Source: Aequorivita sublithincola DSM 14238
GTDB taxonomy: Bacteria > Bacteroidota > Bacteroidia > Flavobacteriales > Flavobacteriaceae
DNA: 64,000 nucleotides
Reading direction: 5' to 3'
Assembly: GCF_000265385.1 (NCBI RefSeq)
Contig: NC_018013.1
Span: 62,001-126,000 of the forward strand
Shown here: positions 18,362 through 26,191 of the stretch, in pieces
Numbering within the stretch: position 1 is the stretch's first letter
Layout of the letters: the number at the start of each line of letters is the position of its first letter
Notes under the pieces: model-generated
Database searches by the model: none
What the model was told of the DNA's origin: nothing
Seen by the model: only the letters and a program-made list of their open reading frames with translations
Made by a program: the position numbers and the translations under genes

Positions 18362-20142
18362 TGAGCAGACAAGGTAGCCAGTATGAAATTATCCAAAAGC
18401 TTGGCGAAGGCGGAATGGGAACGGTATATCTCGCAAAAGACACCTTGATTGACAGATTGGTTGCTATAAAACAACTTCACCGAAATTCAGGATCCGAAGA
18501 AGAAAGCTTGGGAGAACGTTTTCAGGCAGAAGCACTTGCACTCGCTAAACTGAATCACCCAAATGTTACCCATCTCTACTCGTTCATTCCTCTGGAAGAC
18601 ACCTATTGGATGATAATGGAATACGTGGAAGGAAAGACGCTCGAAGGCTGGCTTTTCATCCATAAAAAAATTACGCACCAGCTCGCCGCCAGCATTGCAG
18701 TACAAATACTTGATGGTTTATTCCACGCACACCGTAAGGGAATCATTCACCGCGATATTAAACCTGCAAATGTGATGATTAATGAAGATGGAGAAGTAAA
18801 AGTTATGGACTTCGGTATTGCTAGAATGCGCAACGCACAGCGTATTACCAGTCACGGTAAGTCAGTAGGAACGCTGGAATATATGGCGCCAGAACAAATT
18901 CAAGGTCAAGAAGGTGATGAGCGAACAGACGTTTATGCAGTGGGTAATATTCTTTACGAAATGCTTTGCGGCGCCACCCCTTTTCATAGTGACACTGATT
19001 ATAGATTGATGAAGGACAAGCTGGAGAAACAGCCAGAATCCATCCTTCGGGAGAATCCTACGGTTCCTGATTCTTTTGAGAAAATAATTTTTAAAGCCCT
19101 TCAGCGCAATCCAGACAAGAGATACCAGACCGCTCGGGAAATGAAAATCGCAATTGAGAAATGTCTAGATGGAACGCTCCTAGATCAGGCTACCCTTTCT
19201 AAAGTTCTTAAAGCGTCACAGGTTTTCACAGAGCCAGAAAAAGGAAATGAAATCATCTCCGTCAGCAAAATTTTAACTCGGGCAAAATCGATCTCGGGAA
19301 GGTTTAAAGTTCCAAATGTGGGTGGGTTTAAGATTCCCGCTGTTGGTAAAGTTAATAAGCCATATCTAATTCTGGGCGTCACCGTTTTATTGTGCGCTAT
19401 TCTCTTAATTTGGGGTGGAGGATCAGATAGCAACAAAAAGGATGATATACCTAAAACCCCTGTTGCCGTTACTTGGGAAGATCCTGCAGATGAGACAGAA
19501 CAAGACGTTGTAGATCAAAATTCGAATAATTTTGAGGAAACACCAAGCGAAATGTATAAGCGTATTGCTAAACAACCAGAGGACAAAGCAAAAACTCTGG
19601 TGAAGGAGAAGAAGAACGTTAAAACAATTGAAAACAACCAATCTAATAAATCTGATAGCAAGCCAACGAATACATCCAAAAAAATTGAGCAAAGTGAAAA
19701 CAATAAGCGCAGCGAGAGCAATGAAGGTAATGAGCGCAGTGAAAAAATAGAGGAAAAGCGTACGGTTCCCAATACTCCTGCAGAAGTTCCTGCGGGAAAA
19801 TCAATTCTTGTGACTTTAAGTGAGGATATAAGTTCCGAGGAAAAAGAACGTGATGGAAAATTTATTCGGCTCACTTGTAATGAAGATGTAGTTTCAGACA
19901 ACAGGATTATTATTCTTAAAGGCGCAGCAGTGACAGGAAAGATTGTGGACTGCGTACCATCAAACAGCAGAAAGAAAGCCTTGATTGGCTTTGTAATCAT
20001 TGGGGTGGAAGCAGTTGACGGGAGCACTGTTAAACTAAAGTCGAAACGTTTTAAATTATATGCCGATGTTTCTGAAAAAGCCATAAGCTATCGTTCGGGA
20101 CAGACTTTTGAAGCAATATTGCAACGCGGTAGGGTGCAATAG
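18361..20142 (+). CDS. Transmembrane Ser/Thr protein kinase (Hanks type)
   Basis: A 593-residue kinase. The catalytic domain spans about residues 8-270, with glycine loop LGEGGMGTVYLA (14-25), Lys37 in VAIKQL, HRDIKPAN with catalytic Asp132, and DFG at 150-152. A single transmembrane helix lies at about 335-352. A low-complexity Ser/Lys/Glu region then leads to a C-terminal beta-rich domain (about 480-593, ISSEEKERDGKF...FEAILQRGRVQ) that would lie in the periplasm. This last domain recalls TrbI-like beta domains but is unassigned; PASTA repeats are absent. It forms a triad with the FHA-protease and PP2C genes. Confidence 0.92.
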   Translation: MSRQGSQYEIIQKLGEGGMGTVYLAKDTLIDRLVAIKQLHRNSGSEEESLGERFQAEALALAKLNHPNVTHLYSFIPLEDTYWMIMEYVEGKTLEGWLFIHKKITHQLAASIAVQILDGLFHAHRKGIIHRDIKPANVMINEDGEVKVMDFGIARMRNAQRITSHGKSVGTLEYMAPEQIQGQEGDERTDVYAVGNILYEMLCGATPFHSDTDYRLMKDKLEKQPESILRENPTVPDSFEKIIFKALQRNPDKRYQTAREMKIAIEKCLDGTLLDQATLSKVLKASQVFTEPEKGNEIISVSKILTRAKSISGRFKVPNVGGFKIPAVGKVNKPYLILGVTVLLCAILLIWGGGSDSNKKDDIPKTPVAVTWEDPADETEQDVVDQNSNNFEETPSEMYKRIAKQPEDKAKTLVKEKKNVKTIENNQSNKSDSKPTNTSKKIEQSENNKRSESNEGNERSEKIEEKRTVPNTPAEVPAGKSILVTLSEDISSEEKERDGKFIRLTCNEDVVSDNRIIILKGAAVTGKIVDCVPSNSRKKALIGFVIIGVEAVDGSTVKLKSKRFKLYADVSEKAISYRSGQTFEAILQRGRVQ

Positions 20143-20390
20143 GTGGTTTGTTATTTTAAATTTCAAACTTATTGTCACTAACGGTTTATGTTAATTAAAC
20201 GCGGAGAATGTTAGGATAGTTTTGGATAAAATTTTTGGAAGAAAGGTTTAGTTTTTACCTCAGTACTTTGTTATGCTTTGTGTTTTGCGCTCGCTTGTCT
20301 ATTAATTGTTCCCTTTCTTAATCACGAATATCAAGTTCCTAATTTTCATATATTTTATTCAAGATATAGATAGTGTTTATTTAGAGAAAT
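20143..20390. other. Gene-free stretch after the kinase
   Basis: About 250 bp of AT-rich sequence with no frame of note. A short CACTAACGGTTTATG motif near 20172 faintly resembles the outer arm of the cassette sites further on, but no partner arm was found. Confidence 0.4.
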
Positions 20391-20427
20391 AAAAAATCAG
20401 AGATTATTACACTTTTTAAAATCTCCG
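20391..20427 (-). terminator. Terminator of the DoxX gene
   Basis: Minus-strand stem CGGAGATT...AATCTCTG (20398-20427) followed by TTTTTT, 18 bp past the stop codon. Confidence 0.75.
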
Positions 20428-20444
20428 CTTTTTTAACCGCATCA

Positions 20445-20819
20445 TTAAGCTTTTAGCAATTCGCTATATTGATTTTTATAGAAGTAAAGCATACTTATGT
20501 TGAGAAGCAAAAGCACCAATGCTCCATAAATTTTTTGTGGGTCTAATGCGATATGAAAGAGGACAGCATTGAAAGAAACACTCATTAATATAACTGCCAT
20601 TAAAGCACCATACTTATTAAAAACAAAAGCGAGAGCCGAAACAATCTCTACAATTCCTACGACTTGCATTGCACCAGTAGATGATAAATTCGCAAAATAT
20701 GCATTCGCTTCAGTTGTCATTTCTGGAAAAGGGATATAATTGAAAAAATGGTCAAATCCGAAAAAAAGCAGAAATATTCCGAAAATAATTCTAATAATCA
20801 TAAATAGTTTGTTTTTCAT
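20445..20819 (-). CDS. DoxX-family membrane protein
   Basis: A 124-residue, four-helix inner-membrane protein of the DoxX/DoxD-like family. It has an N-terminal FGIFLLFFGFDHF helix and a central AMQVVGIVEIVSALAFV segment, both typical. Members are implicated in redox or thiol balance in a few bacteria; in flavobacteria the role is unknown. Monocistronic, with its own terminator. Confidence 0.85.
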   Translation of the reverse strand: MKNKLFMIIRIIFGIFLLFFGFDHFFNYIPFPEMTTEANAYFANLSSTGAMQVVGIVEIVSALAFVFNKYGALMAVILMSVSFNAVLFHIALDPQKIYGALVLLLLNISMLYFYKNQYSELLKA

Positions 20820-20941
20820 AGCTTTTTCTGGGGTTAAAGGTATTGTTAAATTTTCATCAAATCTTATTTTATACTAATAGATAAATTTATTCAGTCGTGT
20901 TTTTCTTACATGTTATTTAAGGCACGTCTCCGTATTTGAAA

Positions 20942-21110
20942 CGTAGCGTGTAAAAAGACACTATCGTTTCGGAGTATACACGAGCCGAATTTTTAAATTT
21001 TTCTTTTTATCTTTATTTTACTAAAAGCCAAATTTAAAAATTTGGCGGTCTTCGGAAACACACACAAACCTTTGTTAAAGCCTATATTAGCTATGTTTTA
21101 TATACATTGT
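20942..21110. repeat. attC-like site S1 (long type, left arm degenerate)
   Basis: The right end is GCTATGTTTTATATACATTGTTAG, in line with the other sites (TATATACNNTGTTG). The inner hairpin is GCCAAATTT-AA-AAATTTGGC at about 21018-21037, shared with S5 and S8. The left arm starts near CGTGTAAAAAGACAC but lacks a clear AAC/GTT end. It lies directly at the 3-prime end of the 21114-22214 gene. Confidence 0.55.
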
Positions 21111-21113
21111 TAG

Positions 21114-22214
21114 TCACCGTATTTTTGACTTTTCAAATGGTCTTTTATCTGAAGTAGTCATTTTATATTGTTCCAAAGCCTCTTCCAGAGTAAGATCTGT
21201 TGGCATATTTTCAATGAATGTCATAACTGATGTAAATATGAACGATATGTTGCTTTTTGAATTAAAATCAGATTTTGTTGCAATGTCATCTAATTGATCA
21301 GCATTCCATTTTTTTCTTATTCTATTGGCACTCTCATATTTTTCCTTATTCAAATTTGGAAGCCATATTTTGTTATTTAGAGAATCTGGCAACAAGTGAT
21401 GTCTATATTGCCAAGTTGAGTAAACCTCAAAATTTCCTTTATCTTTATCATTTTGGAAATGCAGGTAAGAGATTGCCTGTTCAGGATCAAATCGTCCCTC
21501 ATTTACTGCCTTGCAAAGAATTGGTTCAAGATCAATTATGTTTTTATTGCTGCTTCTTCTTTGAGATGTATGAACTAAAACCACATCATGATTTTGCCCT
21601 CTTAAAGATTTTCTAAAACCGAGCTCTATCTGAGAAGGGAAGCCAAGAGAATCAGTTATTGAAAGTATCCTGTTCATATTTATTATTCGATTAGCTTGAA
21701 TAGTGTCATCATGAGTATCATACTTTGGTCTGAACAATTGATCTCTTTCCCAAATTGATTTGAATTCATTTCTTAATCTTGAGTCATATTCAGTTGTTCT
21801 TTTCTCTATAAAAGAATTCCAGAGGTTTTCATCTATATATGTGTTGACAAAAATTGACTTTAGCAAACTTAAATCATCAGAATTATTTATAAGTAGTTGA
21901 AGATTTAAATTTCTTTCATCTAAATTATTAGAGAGTTGATTTGAAAGTGCGGCATTATAAACATCAGGACCAAAAGGTTTTTTGATTTCTCTAAATGCCA
22001 ATGAGTAATTTTTGGATGCTCTATCGAAATCACCATCACAAATTGCAATTTCAGCTTTATTAGTTAGAATGTGATATTTAGTAATTGCTTCATTATTGTA
22101 GTTGCATTTCGTTAATTCAGTGATGGCAGAATTTTCAGACTTAATATTCGTCTCATTACGGTTTTTACAACCTACTTGAATTGTCAGAATAATTATAATG
22201 ATTGTTATTCTCAT
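21114..22214 (-). CDS. Putative lipoprotein in cassette C1, function unknown
   Basis: A 366-residue protein with a short signal and lipobox (IIIILTIQVGCKN). The first half of the mature region has TPR-like helices (ITKYHILTNKAEIAICDGDFDRA). The rest resembles DUF6624-type proteins, including DSLGFPSQIELGF and a HDVVLVHTSQ stretch, but I am not certain. Its TGA stop lies within the attC-like end GTGACTAAC. The start of its cassette has been replaced or displaced by the IS element immediately upstream. Confidence 0.6.
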   Translation of the reverse strand: MRITIIIIILTIQVGCKNRNETNIKSENSAITELTKCNYNNEAITKYHILTNKAEIAICDGDFDRASKNYSLAFREIKKPFGPDVYNAALSNQLSNNLDERNLNLQLLINNSDDLSLLKSIFVNTYIDENLWNSFIEKRTTEYDSRLRNEFKSIWERDQLFRPKYDTHDDTIQANRIINMNRILSITDSLGFPSQIELGFRKSLRGQNHDVVLVHTSQRRSSNKNIIDLEPILCKAVNEGRFDPEQAISYLHFQNDKDKGNFEVYSTWQYRHHLLPDSLNNKIWLPNLNKEKYESANRIRKKWNADQLDDIATKSDFNSKSNISFIFTSVMTFIENMPTDLTLEEALEQYKMTTSDKRPFEKSKIR

Positions 22215-22235
22215 TTTTTAAATTTTATGTTCGTT

Positions 22236-23540
22236 AAGGCACATAGTTTACAAAGTTAAAGCCACATGCTTTACACTAGATTCTGACTTAGTCTAATTGA
22301 TACTTGTTTATCTCTGATTTTATTTTCATTAAAGTATCCTAAAAATACGTTTCTATAAAATACCCTCCAAATTCCATTTCCCTGATCTTCGGCACCAACG
22401 TATTTTCCCTTAAGTCCAGCAGTTAAATATACCCAATAATATGACTTCCAGCGCAGAGATGCATTTTGGCAAACTTTCATCACTTTCATGGCCGATGGGT
22501 AATCATATTTTGGGATCTTTTCAGGGTATGGCCTATTGGAAAAATCATGGCAATCTGCGGGAGTTTTCATTCCTAAAGCTTCGTGGGGTCTAATGTGGTT
22601 ATATTCTTTTACAAACCGATTTAAACTACGTTGCTGGGCCTTTAGATCGAATGATGAGGGTTTGGCGCAAGCTGCCTTTAAATCACGGTGCATACGCTCG
22701 TGTTGTCCATTCTGGTCTGGTCTTGCGGGATCGGAATAGACAGGATCTATTCCCAGTTCAATAAACCAATAAGATAACCTGGTATATCTTTGAATGGCAG
22801 CTACAGATCCAAAGGGACTTCCGTTGTCGGTATGTATCTGTTTTGGGATGCCATATTTTCTGAAAACCTTTGTAAACTCTTGCTTAACAGAGATAAAATT
22901 TTCCTTGTAATGTCCTTTTGCAGTAAACAAAAACCTGCTTTTGGAATCGGCAATAGTAAGCGGATGACAGTATATTTTATTACCCATTAAAAACTTCCCC
23001 TTATAGTCTGCGCTCCAAACTTCATTGCACTTCTTAGGATCGAAAATTGGATACACAGGCTTGACTCTTCTGCTTCGTTTTTGAGGTTTAACTAGACCAT
23101 TTTTAGAAAGGATGTTGTGAACCGTGACCACACTTGGGATAAGTTCCTCTGGATACTGTTTAAACAACAATATGCGGATTTTCTTGGCACCCCAGAGCAT
23201 GTGTTTGTTCTTTAATTTTAGAATTGAATCCGCTACTTCTTGATCGGTTCTATTAGGGTGGTTAATCGGAGCTCTTTCTAGCTCAATTAACCCAGATAAA
23301 CCCATTTTTTCATACCGAGAAATCAACTTGTAAGCAGTAGGCCGGGATATATTAAATGACCTACAAAGTTCTGTAATGGTGTAATTTTGAGTTAACCATT
23401 CGTGAATAAATTCTACTTTTTGTTCCATTTTAGTTTTTGCTTTCCAGACCATGATAAATCGCTTTTTCAAGCAATTTATGAATCTTAAAAGTGTAAACTA
23501 TGTCCCTTTAACTTTGTAAAGGATGTCCCTTTACCGTACC
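22236..23540 (-). mobile_element. IS481-type insertion sequence
   Basis: About 1.3 kb bounded by long related inverted ends. Read inwards both contain GGGACAT/GGCACAT, TTTACAAAGTTAAAG, then (G/C)CACAT or GGGACAT and TTTACACT. Each end therefore carries two copies of a GNNACATNNTTTAC subrepeat. One transposase gene fills the element and its stop codon lies inside the left end. I could not identify a target-site duplication: CGT/CCGT flanks do not match convincingly. Confidence 0.85.
22271..23452 (-). CDS. IS481-family transposase
   Basis: A single-frame DDE transposase. N-terminal helix-turn-helix (ITELCRSFNISRPTAYKLISRY), a linker, then an rve-type integrase core: WSADYKG (first Asp), IHTDNGSPF (second Asp) and NGQHERMHRDLK (Glu). 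The C-terminal tail includes EYNHIRPHEALG. About 393 residues from ATG 23452; a TTG six codons earlier is possible. It appears intact. Confidence 0.92.
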   Translation of the reverse strand: MVWKAKTKMEQKVEFIHEWLTQNYTITELCRSFNISRPTAYKLISRYEKMGLSGLIELERAPINHPNRTDQEVADSILKLKNKHMLWGAKKIRILLFKQYPEELIPSVVTVHNILSKNGLVKPQKRSRRVKPVYPIFDPKKCNEVWSADYKGKFLMGNKIYCHPLTIADSKSRFLFTAKGHYKENFISVKQEFTKVFRKYGIPKQIHTDNGSPFGSVAAIQRYTRLSYWFIELGIDPVYSDPARPDQNGQHERMHRDLKAACAKPSSFDLKAQQRSLNRFVKEYNHIRPHEALGMKTPADCHDFSNRPYPEKIPKYDYPSAMKVMKVCQNASLRWKSYYWVYLTAGLKGKYVGAEDQGNGIWRVFYRNVFLGYFNENKIRDKQVSIRLSQNLV

Positions 23541-23551
23541 TAAATGTGCTA

Positions 23552-23673
23552 CAACGTTAAGCGGATATGATCCGTACCGTCTCAAGACCTTTTATAAAGA
23601 TACTATAATTCGGAAAATTGGAATAGCTTTAAATGATATGCCGAAAAAAGGTATGGGTTATATCCGCCTGTTG
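23552..23673. repeat. attC-like site inside repeat copy 1 (RS1)
   Basis: 122 bp from CAAC to GTTG. The arms AAGCGGATATGATCCGTACC and GGTATGGGTTATATCCGCC pair with few mismatches. Its GTTGTGTTTAG end is an 8-of-10 match to the start of the same unit (GTTGCATTTAA read leftwards from 24063), as expected for a cassette with its own site. Confidence 0.65.
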
Positions 23674-23905
23674 TGTTTAGGTTTTTTGGGCCCACCCATG
23701 GATCTTTTGGCAACAACAAAACCGGAGTTTTGGCGACCCGGCATACAGCTGCTGCGCAAGAGTGCCTGGGCGATTTTTTGATATGCGGTTTATTCTTTGG
23801 ATAAACAGCCGTCTCAAAAAGTAATTTTAAGCCCGCAATGCGCTAAAAATCAGGGCACAAAAGGCAGCGAACCCTTGACATTGTGATTTTTTTTCGCTAC
23901 CTTGA

Positions 23906-23971
23906 CCAAGTCTTCTTACGTTGACAACGTTTGGAAATGCCAATTTCCACGATGCAATCGACAAGACTTGG
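23906..23971. ncRNA. Cloverleaf-like structured element, copy 1 (RNA or single-strand DNA)
   Basis: Closing stem CCAAGTCTT (23906-23914) with AAGACTTGG (23963-23971), nine perfect pairs. Inside are three adjacent hairpins: ACGTT-GAC-AACGT variant at 23918-23930, TGGAAAT-GCCA-ATTTCCA at 23932-23949, and CGAT-GCA-ATCG at 23950-23960. Almost every base is paired. It is not a tRNA: stem lengths and T-loop motif do not fit. Transcription is unproven, so it may instead be a folded single-strand DNA. Confidence 0.45.
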
Positions 23972-24059
23972 ACGCACAAGTGCGTTTTCTGTCCAGATTT
24001 TCCCCGCTAAAAAACCAATTTAAAATTCGGCCAGAACAATAGGTCGGTAAAATTAAATG

Positions 24060-24185
24060 CAACGTGTTTGTGTATGATTAGTTGCGTGATTAAGCACGAA
24101 AATTAGCAAATAAAAACTGAATAGAAAATCCGCGAGGATTTTCGTAAGTAGCCTAAAACCAAGCAATTAATTATACACGGTGTTG
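24060..24185. repeat. attC-like site S2
   Basis: 126 bp from CAAC to GTTG. The outer arms GTGTATGATTAGTTGC and GCAATTAATTATACAC pair with two G-T wobbles on the plus strand. A small CGTG/CACG hairpin, the conserved AAATAAAAACT loop (24108-24118) and an apical GAAAATCC/GGATTTTC hairpin follow. Confidence 0.7.
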
Positions 24186-24205
24186 GCAAATCGTTTTTTT
24201 ATTCT

Positions 24206-24715
24206 TTAAGCGACTAAATTCAGTCCGCAATTTTTACATTCAGTTTCATTTGTCAAAATTCCGCAATTACAAGCAGGGCATTTGTCAGTCACGTTTATTA
24301 TTTCTTGATTATAGTCTTTTTTTAATTCGTTTAATAATTCAGAGTCTTTTTCCTCAATAAAATTCAAATTCCGTTTTCCAAAAGGTTGAAACCAAGATTT
24401 TAATTCAGTCCAATAAATTTTGTATTTATTTTCTTTTTGTGAAAATCCAATTATTTTATATTCAGATTTTGCAGAAACTAATTTGTCAAATGTCAATCCT
24501 TTATTATGATTAAAAATATTCCTTTGTCTTTCTTTCTTATCCAGAGCTTTGTATTCAATAAATGAACATTCTTTCTCGTTAAGAAATTCGATAATTTCAG
24601 ATGTCTTTATTTTTGGTTTAAAAAACAATGGATAGAGAAAATATTTTACGGTCAGAAACCATATTGATAAAACAATTAGAATTGCAATTATTATTAAAAA
24701 TATCGAATTTTCCAT
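24206..24715 (-). CDS. Cassette C3 protein: membrane anchor plus zinc ribbon
   Basis: A 169-residue protein of unknown function. One N-terminal transmembrane helix (residues 5-24), a soluble charged middle, and a C-terminal zinc-ribbon CPACNCGIL...CKNCG. It fills its cassette: GTTGGCAAA stands 24 bp before the ATG, and the complementary TTTGCCAAC lies just past the stop. Confidence 0.7.
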   Translation of the reverse strand: MENSIFLIIIAILIVLSIWFLTVKYFLYPLFFKPKIKTSEIIEFLNEKECSFIEYKALDKKERQRNIFNHNKGLTFDKLVSAKSEYKIIGFSQKENKYKIYWTELKSWFQPFGKRNLNFIEEKDSELLNELKKDYNQEIINVTDKCPACNCGILTNETECKNCGLNLVA

Positions 24716-24734
24716 TCAGTTCTGTAATGTTTGC

Positions 24735-24861
24735 CAACGTTTGGTGTAAGAATAGTTGCGTGGGTTAAACACCTAAAATAGTAAAAATTGACCGAGCCTG
24801 TGGAAATTCCGCAGGAATTTCCAAGTAGGCGAGAACTAGCAATTATTTTTACACAGTGTTG
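24735..24861. repeat. attC-like site S3
   Basis: 127 bp. Outer arms GTGTAAGAATAGTTGC and GCAATTATTTTTACAC pair with two G-T wobbles on the plus strand; GTG...CAC mini-hairpin; perfect apical stem GGAAATTCC-GCA-GGAATTTCC. Confidence 0.72.
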
Positions 24862-25133
24862 CCAAACGTTTTTCTTCTTTTATGTCTTCTAATTTGGATT
24901 AAAAACAGGAAAGTTGATAATAGAATTATTAAATATGGAGTATATGTCGGCCAACCTCCATTTGAAATTTCAATTAGCATATAAACTGAAAATCCATTTA
25001 AAGTTAGAATGAATAATGAAGCTAATGAGTCAAAGTATGAGTTCTTTTTAATGGTCTGTTTAAGTGACCAAATAACTTCAATAGTTGCAATCACTATTGG
25101 TAAGTATATCCAAATTATAGCTCCAAATTCCAT
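24849..25133 (-). CDS. Cassette C4 small membrane protein
   Basis: A 94-residue hydrophobic protein with about three transmembrane segments (IWIYLPIVIATIEVIWSL; ASLFILTLNGFSVYMLI; TPYLIILLSTFLFLIQI) and a basic C-terminus. The stop codon falls just inside the attC-like site S3. It follows the secreted-protein gene of the same cassette by 14 bp, so the two are probably co-transcribed. No family recognised. Confidence 0.6.
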   Translation of the reverse strand: MEFGAIIWIYLPIVIATIEVIWSLKQTIKKNSYFDSLASLFILTLNGFSVYMLIEISNGGWPTYTPYLIILLSTFLFLIQIRRHKRRKTFGNTV

Positions 25134-25147
25134 TTGATTTTCAGGAT

Positions 25148-25531
25148 CTATTTTAGTATTTCAACTTTTTGGTTCATTCTCCAACCTTTTGATAACATTT
25201 CACTTTCAGTTAAATAGAAGTTGTTCTTAATTTCCGTTATTTTAATTTTTAAGGTGTCTTTGTTCAATTCTGGCCAAGGGTCGATTCCTTGTAAAACTTT
25301 TCTATTATAAATTAAATATTCACATTCGTCCGTCCACTTAATATCAAATTCGCTTATCCGTTCTCCATCTCTAAAGTTTTCGATTTGCTTATTTTCATTT
25401 CTCGTAATAATCGTTAATGAGCCATCTTCATTTTCAGTTTGAAATTTTCCAACTCTTAGAAAATCACAGTTCGTTTTGTCAGAAGACACAGAGGAAATAA
25501 ATATTATTATGATTAGTAGTAGGGTTTTCAT
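25148..25531 (-). CDS. Cassette C4 small exported protein
   Basis: A 127-residue protein with a signal peptide (LLLIIIIFISSVSSDKT). The mature part has TIITRNENKQIENF and FDIKWTDECEYLIYN, a pattern I associate with small Bacteroidota proteins often misnamed in databases. Two Cys may form a disulfide. First gene of a two-gene cassette bounded by GTTGCCAAAC at its start and GTTTGGCAAC after the second gene. Confidence 0.6.
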   Translation of the reverse strand: MKTLLLIIIIFISSVSSDKTNCDFLRVGKFQTENEDGSLTIITRNENKQIENFRDGERISEFDIKWTDECEYLIYNRKVLQGIDPWPELNKDTLKIKITEIKNNFYLTESEMLSKGWRMNQKVEILK

Positions 25532-25546
25532 TTTTTAAATGTTTGG

Positions 25547-25668
25547 CAACGTTAAGCGGATATGATCCGTACCGTCTCAAGACCTTTTATAAAGATACTA
25601 TAATTCGGAAAATTGGAATAGCTTTAAATGATATGCCGAAAAAAGGTATGGGTTATATCCGCCTGTTG
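25547..25668. repeat. attC-like site inside repeat copy 2 (RS2)
   Basis: Identical to RS1, offset 1995 bp; adjacent to the start of cassette C4 (GTTGCCAAACATTT read leftwards from 25550). Confidence 0.65.
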
Positions 25669-25900
25669 TGTTTAGGTTTTTTGGGCCCACCCATGGATCT
25701 TTTGGCAACAACAAAACCGGAGTTTTGGCGACCCGGCATACAGCTGCTGCGCAAGAGTGCCTGGGCGATTTTTTGATATGCGGTTTATCCTTTGGATAAA
25801 CAGCCGTCTCAAAAAGTAATTTTAAGCCCGCAATGCGCTAAAAATCAGGGCACAAAAGGCAGCGAACCCTTGACATTGTGATTTTTTTTCGCTACCTTGA

Positions 25901-25966
25901 CCAAGTCTTCTTACGTTGACAACGTTTGGAAATGCCAATTTCCACGATGCAATCGACAAGACTTGG
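25901..25966. ncRNA. Cloverleaf-like structured element, copy 2
   Basis: Identical to the element at 23906-23971: nine-pair closing stem and three internal hairpins. Whether it acts as RNA or as folded DNA is unknown. Confidence 0.45.
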
Positions 25967-26054
25967 ACGCACAAGTGCGTTTTCTGTCCAGATTTTCCCC
26001 GCTAAAAAACCAATTTAAAATTCGGCCAGAACAATAGGTCGGTAAAATTAAATG

Positions 26055-26180
26055 CAACGTTTATGTATATGAGCTGTGGCGTGTTTTGGCACGAACCTCT
26101 CTAAATAAAAACTGACTTTAGAAAATCCGCAGGATTTTCCAAGTAAGGACAGACCAAGCCATAGCTTATATAATGTGTTG
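26055..26180. repeat. attC-like site S4
   Basis: 126 bp. Arms TATATGAGCTGTGGC and GCCATAGCTTATATA (two G-T wobbles on the plus strand), CGTG/CACG mini-hairpin, AAATAAAAACT at 26103-26113, apical GAAAATCC-GCA-GGATTTTC. Confidence 0.72.
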
Positions 26181-26191
26181 TGTGCAGTTTT

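Larger units (their letters stand above)
23552..24063. repeat. 508-bp structured repeat unit, copy 1 (cassette C2 with its site)
   Basis: This unit recurs at 25547-26058 with one difference seen (T at 23794, C at 25789). Both copies begin after CAAC with GTTAAGCGG and end AAATGCAAC. It contains an attC-like site, then about 390 bp dense in inverted repeats. These are a hairpin GTTTATTC/GGATAAAC at 23788-23806, a four-way cloverleaf-like fold at 23906-23971 and CGCAC-AA-GTGCG at 23973-23984. Open frames on both strands run through the palindromes and look accidental. No protein gene is convincing. Confidence 0.8.
25547..26058. repeat. 508-bp structured repeat unit, copy 2 (cassette C5 with its site)
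   Basis: Same length and sequence as the copy at 23552-24063 apart from C at 25789. Here the hairpin is GTTTATCC-TTT-GGATAAAC with full pairing; the base in copy 1 keeps a T-G pair on the plus strand. The insertion point CAAC/GTT is identical in both, so the whole unit moved or duplicated as a cassette. A 77-codon plus-strand frame spans the left palindrome and is not credible as a gene. Confidence 0.8.

Noticed and set aside
15725..20142. Type VI secretion regulatory locus
   Set aside because: Kinase, phosphatase and FHA genes are shared with T6SS loci, but no Tss structural gene is present within the window and the FHA protein carries a protease domain.
20160..20330. A further attC-like site after the kinase
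   Set aside because: Only a short CACTAACGGTTTATG resemblance on one side; no pairing arm and no cassette-like gene on the left.
23906..23971. tRNA gene in the cloverleaf
   Set aside because: Closing stem has 9 pairs, no T-loop GTTCRA motif, no proper anticodon arm and no CCA-side discriminator; the stems do not have tRNA lengths.
25543..25776. 77-codon plus-strand frame in the repeat
   Set aside because: It starts at TTG and spans the attC-like palindrome; the same region is open on the minus strand too, and both frames are consequences of palindromic sequence.
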